Source of the DNA: JALYNX01 sp040902845
Lineage (GTDB): Bacteria > Actinomycetota > Acidimicrobiia > Spongiisociales > ZC4RG35
Length of the DNA: 37,936 nt
Reading direction: 5' to 3'
NCBI GenBank assembly: GCA_040902845.1
Contig: JBBDWM010000012.1
Span: forward strand, 1 to 37,936
Position numbers and translations under genes: made by a program. A model generated the notes under the pieces. It had not been told where the DNA came from and did no database searches. It worked only from the letters and a program-made list of their open reading frames with translations. Every line of letters starts with the position of its first letter. Position 1 is the stretch's first letter. This document shows positions 32,382 to 37,936 of the stretch, piece by piece.

Positions 32382-32717
32382 GTGGCAAGCCTCCCGCATC
32401 ACATCGCCACGGTGCGTCTGTTCGTTTCGGCCGTGGCCCGGTCCGCAGGTCTGGACGTCGAGACCATCGATGATGCGAAGCTGGCAGCCTCCGAGATCGC
32501 GACCGCGATCGTGACCGCTGGCGATCTCCCCTATATCACCATCAGGGCGACCCCCGCCTCGGGCCACCTGACACTCGTGGTTGGTCCCTGGCGTGAAGGT
32601 CTCGGCGAGGGTGAGGACTTCGGGCCGCTGGAGATCGCCAAGGCCCTGTTCGAAGGCACCACGGTCGACGGTGAATTCGTCGTATTGCCGGTCGAGGCGC
32701 AAGGGCCCGATGACTGA
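32382..32717 (+). CDS. Second degenerate RsbW-like protein, upstream of the sigma gene
   Basis: 111 aa from GTG 32382. The true start is probably earlier: GGGAGGAG lies 5 nt upstream of an in-frame CTG at 32337, which would give 126 aa and restore the first strand (VYELTVAS) of the fold. No ATG/GTG/TTG lies between. The kinase-fold core (HHIATVRLFVSAVARSAGLDVETIDDAKLAASEIATAIV) keeps the Glu but not the Asn of the N-box, and lacks the glycine loops. The stop overlaps the sigma gene by 8 nt, so the two are coupled. This suggests a direct anti-sigma partner, though not a kinase. Confidence 0.72.
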   Translation: MASLPHHIATVRLFVSAVARSAGLDVETIDDAKLAASEIATAIVTAGDLPYITIRATPASGHLTLVVGPWREGLGEGEDFGPLEIAKALFEGTTVDGEFVVLPVEAQGPDD

Positions 32718-33474
32718 TCGGGATCCAGACCCGCTCGAGGACCTCTTCGCCAACCGGGACCAAACGGAGGCCAAGCGAGAGCTCGTTGAGACCTTCGACG
32801 GTCTGGCACAACGTCTCGCTCGTCGATTCGGGGGTCGGGGAGTGGCACTCGACGACCTGGTCCAGGTCGCCCGGTATGGTCTGCTCAAGGCTATCGAACG
32901 GTTCGATCCCGAACGCGGGATCCAGTTTTCCACCTTTGCCGGTCGAACGATCATCGGGGAGATCAAGCACTACTTCCGGGATCAGGCATGGTCCGTGAGA
33001 GTCCCGCGGTCTTTGCAGAATCTCTGGTTGGAGGTGTCGAGGGCGGTCGACGAGCTCACTCATTCCCAGGGCCGGTCTCCGACGATTTCCGAGATCGCCC
33101 AGCAGCTCGACGTCTCCGAGGAACAGGTGCTGGAGGCTCTGGATGCGGGCGCCGCATACACCGCAAGCTCCCTCGATCGCACCATTGGCGAAGAGGGTGA
33201 CGCCACGGTCGTCGACCAGATAGGAGGCGTCGATCCGGGATATGAGGCGGCCGCAGTCCGCGGGGCCATGTCGGCAGAACTTCGGGCGCTTCCCGAACGA
33301 GAGCGCACCGTCCTCTACCTACGATTCTTCGACGGCAAGACCCAGGCCGAGATCGCCGAAGAGGTCGGTGTGTCGCAGGTTCATGTGTCACGGATCCTGA
33401 GCAGGACCCTCGATCAGCTTCGTGAGGCGATCGACCCCGAATTCGAGCCCGAACATGGTGATCCCGACGTATAG
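32710..33474 (+). CDS. RNA polymerase sigma factor, SigB/SigF/SigG type
   Basis: 254 aa from ATG 32710. Region 2 is in LDDLVQVARYGLLKAIERFDPERGIQFSTFAGRTIIGEIKHYFRD, region 3 in SVRVPRSLQNLWLEV...GRSPTISEIAQQLDVSEEQV, and region 4 in ALPERERTVLYLRFFDGKTQAEIAEEVGVSQVHVSRILSRTLDQLREAI. The FDPERGIQFSTFA and VRVPRSLQ phrases are characteristic of the stress/sporulation group of actinobacteria and firmicutes. The neighbours (RsbW, STAS, SpoIIE) fit partner-switching control. A candidate promoter of its own class lies just after the gene (33469-33494). Confidence 0.93.
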   Translation: MTDRDPDPLEDLFANRDQTEAKRELVETFDGLAQRLARRFGGRGVALDDLVQVARYGLLKAIERFDPERGIQFSTFAGRTIIGEIKHYFRDQAWSVRVPRSLQNLWLEVSRAVDELTHSQGRSPTISEIAQQLDVSEEQVLEALDAGAAYTASSLDRTIGEEGDATVVDQIGGVDPGYEAAAVRGAMSAELRALPERERTVLYLRFFDGKTQAEIAEEVGVSQVHVSRILSRTLDQLREAIDPEFEPEHGDPDV

Positions 33475-33494
33475 AGCTGTCCGGCGTTGGGTAC
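33469..33494 (+). promoter_or_regulatory. Candidate SigB/SigF-type promoter before the RsbW kinase gene
   Basis: GTAT (33469-33472), 16 nt, then GGGTAC (33489-33494) is close to the SigB/SigF pattern GTTT-N14..16-GGGTAT. It lies 70 nt upstream of the downstream anti-sigma kinase and overlaps the sigma stop codon, so the sigma factor may drive expression of its own regulator. Only a weak match. Confidence 0.3.
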
Positions 33495-33563
33495 TCATCC
33501 CGTAAACAACCACCCAGGAGTCGGTGACCCGGGATCGCCCGATGCAGGCGTTAACTTGGGGGG

Positions 33564-34022
33564 ATGATGTCGGGTTCGGCTCCTCTAACCAGTGCCAGGG
33601 ATATCAACCGCATGCGTCTTTTCCTGAAACCCGACGAGTTCGCGCCGGGCAAGGCCCGAGCCCGTGTCTCGAGACTCAAGTCGAGGCTCGAGCCGCGCTA
33701 TGACGACGTGGTCCTGGTCGTTTCGGAGTTGGTGACCAACAGTGTGCGTCATGCGGCAAGCGACCGGTCGATCGAGGTGACGGTCGAAGTGTTTGACGCC
33801 CGGATCCGGCTCGAGGTGTCCGACCGCGGTTCCGGTTTCATTCCCGCCGACGGCTTGAGAGGTGACGGTCTCGGACTTGTCATCGTGGATCGAATCGCGG
33901 CCAGTTGGGGTGTGATCACCAACGGAAGTTGCACGGTTTGGGTAGAGATCTCAAAGGTGCTCGAAATGGCCGAGGTCCCGGAATCAGGCTTGAGCCCTTC
34001 TGCGGTGAAGATCAAGCTGTAA
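33564..34022 (+). CDS. Anti-sigma factor / serine kinase, RsbW type (intact ATP site)
   Basis: 152 aa. The ATP-binding motifs are complete: N-box VVSELVTNSVRHA (E55, N59), G1 box EVSDRGSGF (D87), and G2 loop LRGDGLGLVIVDRIA (~99-113). This is the class that holds sigma factors inactive and phosphorylates STAS antagonists. It lies 89 nt after the sigma gene and 134 nt before the STAS gene, with a C-terminal tail of about 25 residues beyond the domain. It is the only one of three RsbW-like proteins here with a working nucleotide pocket. Confidence 0.9.
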   Translation: MMSGSAPLTSARDINRMRLFLKPDEFAPGKARARVSRLKSRLEPRYDDVVLVVSELVTNSVRHAASDRSIEVTVEVFDARIRLEVSDRGSGFIPADGLRGDGLGLVIVDRIAASWGVITNGSCTVWVEISKVLEMAEVPESGLSPSAVKIKL

Positions 34023-34156
34023 CGCCGTTGACGACGGGATCGATCTATGCGGCCGCGGCGGCCGGCCGTCCTGGCTCCGCGACTTGGATCGTCTCCATTT
34101 TCCGTATCTTCCGGATTGGCTACTATCCGCGCCCTTCTAGACGGAGTCCGTAGGGT

Positions 34157-34477
34157 TTGACGACCGCCTTCACGTACAGAGTTGACAGGGAAACCGACCG
34201 TGTGACGGTTCACCTCGCGGGAGAGGTCGACCTGGCAGCGGCGCCCCGGGTCGAGTTGGCAATCGACGAGGCTCTGGCCGGTGAAGAGGTCATCGTCGTC
34301 ACGATCGATCTCGATGGGGTGACCTTCCTCGATTCCACGGGGCTTCGGGTGCTCGTGGCCGCGCACACGCGATGTGCCGGCGAGGGCAGACGCCTGACCC
34401 TGGTCAACCCGTCGACGTCGGTGTCACGGATCCTGGAGATCACCGGTCTGGGTCAAACCCTCCTGGCTGAGGGTTAG
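34157..34477 (+). CDS. Anti-anti-sigma factor (STAS domain)
   Basis: 106 aa from TTG 34157; a -10-like TACTAT at 34121-34126 precedes it. A single STAS domain runs VHLAGEVDLAAAPRVELAIDEAL, VVTIDLDGVTFLDSTGLRVLVAAH, RLTLVNPSTSVSRILEITGL. S60 in FLDSTGLR is the predicted kinase target. When dephosphorylated, such proteins bind the kinase and free the sigma factor. The 3' end overlaps the phosphatase gene on the other strand by 54 nt. Confidence 0.92.
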   Translation: MTTAFTYRVDRETDRVTVHLAGEVDLAAAPRVELAIDEALAGEEVIVVTIDLDGVTFLDSTGLRVLVAAHTRCAGEGRRLTLVNPSTSVSRILEITGLGQTLLAEG

Positions 34478-36238
34478 TGCGCCGGTCGCGGTAACCCGCA
34501 CCAAGAGGATCGAAGCGTCGTCTCCCGTGCCCCGGCTGGGCTGATTGGACATGAGCTGGTCGGCCAAACCTTCCAGGCTCCCTTTGTGCGTGGCGACCTG
34601 CGCCGTGAGCTCATCCAGCGAGTCGTAGAGGTCCCGACCCGGCTCCTCTATCAAGCCGTCCGTGAACATGACCAGAAGGTCGTCCTGGCCAAGGACAACT
34701 GACGCTTCGGTGCGGGTGGCGTTGGGGGAGATTCCGACTGGTGTGTCCGATCCCTCACTCAGCAACTCGACGCTGCCATCCGGCCGGCACAGGATTGCCG
34801 GCAGGTGCCCGGCCCGGCTGTACCGCATCCCTCCGGTGGCGGCGGAGATCAATGCGTAGAAAACGGTTGTCAGCTCCGTCGTCTCGATCGTTTGGTCGAT
34901 GATCTCGAGTTGTCGCGCCGGTCCCCCAACACCACCATGGGCCAGGCCACGCAGCGTGTTGCGCATCTCCGCCATGTGCGCCACGGTTTGCGAACCGTGA
35001 CCGGCAACGTCCCCAACGACCAGCGCCAGATCGCCACGGGCGTCGAAGAACACGTCGTACCAGTCCCCGCCCGCTCCGGCATGGCTCGCCGATGGCATGT
35101 ATCGAACCTCCATCTCCAGGCCGTCGACCGAGGGCAACGAATCGCTGCCGAACCACCGCAAGAGCCCGTTGACCAGGTCGCGATGCTCGGCGAGTGCTTT
35201 CGCCCGTTCTCGACTGGCGATGATGGCGCTCCACGCGGCGAGAATCGATAGGGCGAACAACGTGCCGACAAGGGCCATGGTCATGGTGACTGCCTGGCGG
35301 GCGTCGGTGATGCCCTGGAGTGCCCGATCTCTCACCTCGTCGTTGAGTCTCATCGCCATTGCGAGCACCAGATCGATCTCGCTGGTGGAGATACCGAACC
35401 ATGACTGTGGGGTGGCGTCGGGCTCGGAGTTGGTCATGATCCGCTCCAGCGTTTGCTCCACGACCTTTGACTCGGCGGAATCTGCCAACTCTCCGACCTC
35501 AGCCCGGTAACCACCGGTCAGCAGGGCTTGGGCCGCCCGCAAGTTCACATCCGACTCACGACCGAGCAGCGAGAGCTGGATTTCGAGCTGCCTGGTCAGC
35601 TCCTCCGACGACGCCAGCAAACGGGCAACCGAGGCGCGTCTGGTGGCGAGCGATGCCGACGAATCAAGCAGAGAGAGCACCGCGCGTCTCATCCGCACGT
35701 CCTCAGCGTCATTGGTGATGAGGGCCATGTCGGACAGGTTTTGCCGAATCGGGTCCACCAGACCTGCGTACAGGTCGACCGGTGACTCCTCCTCTGCGCT
35801 GATGACCGCCGACCTGATCTGTTCCAGTGGGGCCAGGGTGGCAGTCACTCCGGTCATCGCGCCCTGCTCCTCTTGGCGAATCTCGGCGCCACTTGCCAGC
35901 CAGGTCGCGGAGTAGATCTCCGCCGCATCGTCTGTCTTGCCGAAAGTCGCCACGTACAGGGCCCGGTCGGCCGGGTCACCACTCGCCAGATAGAGTTCGC
36001 CGAGACCGCGCTCCCGCTGCAAAGCATCCAATAAGGCGATCGAGGCATCCGAGATACGTGTTATCTCGACCGATCGTCTCGAGTCGCGGGCTTCGTCGAG
36101 TGACTCCCTGACCAGCACCACCAGGGTGATTCCCAATCCGAGCACCACGATCAAGGCCAGCGCCGCAACGGTCGCCGACGAGCCGATTCGCTCTACGAGT
36201 CGGGGAGTCTTGGGGGTGGGAGAGCCGACACTCACCAC
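34424..36238 (-). CDS. Membrane SpoIIE-type phosphatase with NIT sensor domain
   Basis: 604 aa from GTG 36238, the first possible start after an in-frame stop; no clear ribosome-binding site. TM1 is at ~23-43 (VAALALIVVLGLGITLVVLV). The large external domain (~45-315) has the NIT nitrate/nitrite-sensing signature LQRERGLGELYLASGD. TM2 (MTMALVGTLFALSILAAWSAI) follows. The cytoplasmic PP2C/SpoIIE phosphatase domain has AGGDWYDVFF, VVGDVAGHGSQTVAHMA, MFTDGLIEE and GDDASILLVR, with all metal-binding Asp present. It would dephosphorylate the STAS protein and so activate the sigma factor. The ligand sensed is unproven. Confidence 0.92.
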   Translation of the reverse strand: MVSVGSPTPKTPRLVERIGSSATVAALALIVVLGLGITLVVLVRESLDEARDSRRSVEITRISDASIALLDALQRERGLGELYLASGDPADRALYVATFGKTDDAAEIYSATWLASGAEIRQEEQGAMTGVTATLAPLEQIRSAVISAEEESPVDLYAGLVDPIRQNLSDMALITNDAEDVRMRRAVLSLLDSSASLATRRASVARLLASSEELTRQLEIQLSLLGRESDVNLRAAQALLTGGYRAEVGELADSAESKVVEQTLERIMTNSEPDATPQSWFGISTSEIDLVLAMAMRLNDEVRDRALQGITDARQAVTMTMALVGTLFALSILAAWSAIIASRERAKALAEHRDLVNGLLRWFGSDSLPSVDGLEMEVRYMPSASHAGAGGDWYDVFFDARGDLALVVGDVAGHGSQTVAHMAEMRNTLRGLAHGGVGGPARQLEIIDQTIETTELTTVFYALISAATGGMRYSRAGHLPAILCRPDGSVELLSEGSDTPVGISPNATRTEASVVLGQDDLLVMFTDGLIEEPGRDLYDSLDELTAQVATHKGSLEGLADQLMSNQPSRGTGDDASILLVRVTATGALTLSQEGLTQTGDLQDP

Positions 36239-36408
36239 TGGAAGGAGAACGGGATGAACTCATGTTGGCAGGCTTCGGAGGCTGACGAAAGAGGAGTGGG
36301 ACTGGGCCGACGCGAGAACGCGTCGTCGACCTCGACGCCATCTTGTTCCAGTGGTGCCTGATCCATCGAGATGCGTCTCGGTCCGAGTCTACGTTGCGTC
36401 GGGACCAG

Positions 36409-37497
36409 TCAGGGCTGGCGGACGAGAAGTGGGATCTGGATTTCGGCGGCGGATACCCCACCGTGATAGCAACGGAGCCTCTTGTCGAAGCCGGGGGGAA
36501 GAATCACTTTCCCTTCGGGTGGAATCAGGAGGTCCTGTCCCATACGACGTCGGGCCACCGCCGAGGGGTTGGGGCCGATGAGGCCGATGGGATCGACGAG
36601 TGTCCCACCGGTCACGTCGCGCAACTCGTGGATCAATGGACGGTCCCCCCAAAGCAGGACACCTCGGGGGTCGCCGGCAAAGCGCAGCGGGTCGAAGCGC
36701 TTGTCGCGGATCAGGATCTTGTCTTGATCGGAGAACTCGACAAGACCGTGGTCTGCGGTCCCGATGAGCGCCACATCTGCGGGGAGCCTCGAGGCGAGAT
36801 CGTCCCACACCCTGGACGCGAGGGTCACAGCCTCGGAGAACTCGGGTGAGGCCATCCCGCTGACGTGGGCGGCGAAGTCGACCTGCCAGACATAGGTGAA
36901 GATGAGACGCTTCCCGGTTCCCGCCAATTGCACCGTGGCATCGACAAGATCCGAGCTGTTCCGGGTGGCTTCGAAGCGGGCCCCCCTATAGAGGAGCCGG
37001 GACAGGGGGCTGCCCTCGAATGATCCGGGCTGGACAGTGATCGGCTCGACACCCGAGGCGCGCAGTCGTTCCCAGAGGTTGGGCTGGGGGAGCATTGAGG
37101 CATAGTCATATGTCACGGGCAGGCCTGTGAGGTCAACCCATTTCAGGGTGTTGACGACCCCACCCACCTCTTCCAGCCAGGCGAGGTGAGATACCAACCC
37201 ATGTTCGGAAGGGGGTCGACCCGTGGCCACCGTCGCCAAGGAGACGCTGGTGGTTGACGGGAACGGGGCGTGAAGAGTGCCCCGGTTGGCCTCGGTCATC
37301 GCTTCGGCAGCCGGATGGTCGAGCTGGGCAATCCCGAGACCATCGACCAGGAGCATGACGTAGGTGCGGGCATCAGGAACCTCCGCCGCCAGATGGGGCC
37401 GGAGAGAGACACCGGCATGGTGCCCGGTGAGACGGCCCTCCAACTCTGTCACCAGATTGGCGAGGCCACCTCCGCTGTAGTCGGGGTTGATCATCAC
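36409..37497 (-). CDS. Nucleotide pyrophosphatase / phosphodiesterase-like enzyme
   Basis: 362 aa, alkaline-phosphatase superfamily (type I phosphodiesterase / nucleotide pyrophosphatase). The metal-binding Asp is in YVMLLVDGLG, and the nucleophile Thr/Ser is in FPSTTSVSLATVATG. The second metal site is shown by WQVDFAAHVSG (D, H), IGTADHGLVEF (D, H), and CYHGGVSAAEIQIPLLV (H). No signal peptide is visible, so it is probably cytoplasmic. It is divergent from the ECF sigma gene, with 57 nt between the starts. Substrate unknown. Confidence 0.87.
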   Translation of the reverse strand: MMINPDYSGGGLANLVTELEGRLTGHHAGVSLRPHLAAEVPDARTYVMLLVDGLGIAQLDHPAAEAMTEANRGTLHAPFPSTTSVSLATVATGRPPSEHGLVSHLAWLEEVGGVVNTLKWVDLTGLPVTYDYASMLPQPNLWERLRASGVEPITVQPGSFEGSPLSRLLYRGARFEATRNSSDLVDATVQLAGTGKRLIFTYVWQVDFAAHVSGMASPEFSEAVTLASRVWDDLASRLPADVALIGTADHGLVEFSDQDKILIRDKRFDPLRFAGDPRGVLLWGDRPLIHELRDVTGGTLVDPIGLIGPNPSAVARRRMGQDLLIPPEGKVILPPGFDKRLRCYHGGVSAAEIQIPLLVRQP

Positions 37498-37517
37498 CGG
37501 GGCAGGCTATTGCGACG

Positions 37518-37547
37518 TGTCACCCAAACCACCGGTTGGCTCCGTCT
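37518..37547 (+). promoter_or_regulatory. Candidate ECF promoter upstream of the ECF sigma gene
   Basis: TGTCACCC (37518-37525), 17 nt, then CGTCT (37543-37547). ECF41-type promoters have TGTCACA in the -35 region and CGTC at -10. The site ends 7 nt before the ATG, so the transcript would be nearly leaderless. The same 13-mer GTCACCCAAACCA followed by CGTCT also occurs at 30810-30837. Suggestive of autoregulation. Confidence 0.4.
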
Positions 37548-37554
37548 CAGGTAC

Positions 37555-37936
37555 ATGATCACCGCCACAGGTGTGATGGACAACGAACAGGTATATCGGT
37601 CATACGCCGTCGAGCTCACCAAGTACGCGACTGGCTTGGTGGGGCCCTTTGACGCTGCCGACGTGGTGACCGACGCCTGTTTGAAAGCCTTTTCGTCCCG
37701 GAAGTGGCCTGAGGTGACCAACCGACGGGCCTATCTCTATCGAGCGGTGCTCAGCGTGGCCACCGATCACCACCGAAGCACCCTGTCCCGTCGTCTCAGA
37801 GAGCTGAAGACGGCGGCACCGGAGGCAACCTCGCCAAATGAGGTCGACATCGACGTCCTCAGGGCGGTGGAACGACTCTCGATGCAGCAGAGGGCAGCCG
37901 TTCTCCTCACCTACTGGGCTGATCTCCCGGTCGAAA
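37555..37936 (+). CDS. ECF RNA polymerase sigma factor (3' end outside window)
   Basis: 127 residues visible from ATG 37555 to the window edge; another in-frame ATG is at 37576 (MDNEQVYRSYA). Region 2 features are YRSYAVELTKYATGLVGP, DAADVVTDACLKAF and NRRAYLYRAVLSVATDHHR. Region 4 begins LRAVERLSMQQRAAVLLTYWADLPV and is cut. The lack of a visible sigma-1.1 or region 3 makes this a group 4 (ECF) factor. No anti-sigma factor is seen on this side. The truncation is due to the window, not a mutation. Confidence 0.82.
   Translation, partial: MITATGVMDNEQVYRSYAVELTKYATGLVGPFDAADVVTDACLKAFSSRKWPEVTNRRAYLYRAVLSVATDHHRSTLSRRLRELKTAAPEATSPNEVDIDVLRAVERLSMQQRAAVLLTYWADLPVE

Noticed and set aside
36254..36361. 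35-codon plus-strand frame preceded by AAGGAG upstream of the phosphatase gene
   Set aside because: Good ribosome-binding site but Ser/Thr/Cys-rich short product without support; probably chance.

Overview
The window is high-GC DNA with GTG/TTG starts, dense overlapping operons, a Tat-type secreted enzyme, PadR/LacI regulators and an RsbW/STAS/SpoIIE sigma-factor network. This fits an Actinomycetota genome. A deep lineage such as Acidimicrobiia is my guess from gene style, not proven. No rRNA, tRNA or CRISPR array is visible.

Layout. 1-53: what looks like the end of an IS21-like element lying to the left. 91-1447 (minus): a PadR repressor and a HAAS-type membrane protein with a promoter and candidate operator. 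1547-3481 (minus): an NTF2-like protein and a Tat-exported amidohydrolase. 3606-15671 (plus): a ten-gene respiratory complex I operon, nuoEFGHIJKLMN, without nuoABCD. A bactofilin-like membrane protein overlaps its end (to 16842). 16835-25196 (minus): a pentose-oligosaccharide locus with a GH51 arabinofuranosidase, LacI regulator, sugar-binding lipoprotein, two permeases and a GH3 glycosidase. It resembles Streptomyces bxlREFGA and lacks its own ATPase. 25290-26294: moaA, overlapping tail-to-tail with a 7-TM protein. 27035-30615 (minus): an Fe3+-type ABC importer with a strong dyad upstream. 31020-31760: a six-TM protein. 31899-36238: a stress-sigma partner-switching module made of two degenerate RsbW-like proteins, a SigB/SigF-type sigma factor, an intact RsbW-type kinase, a STAS antagonist and a membrane SpoIIE phosphatase with a NIT sensor domain. 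36409-37497 (minus): a nucleotide-pyrophosphatase-like phosphodiesterase. 37555 to the window end: an ECF sigma factor cut by the edge.

The most unusual structure is inside the nuo operon. Every junction is overlapping or nearly so, except the two flanking nuoL. Those two gaps (142 and 115 nt) are filled with heptamer repeats of the same family (unit GCGTATT/CGTATTG) and end in perfect hairpins (10-12 bp stems, 3-nt loops) that hold the ribosome-binding site of nuoL and both the ribosome-binding site and start codon of nuoM. This looks like repeat insertions that have come to control, or must be tolerated by, translation of two proton-pumping subunits.
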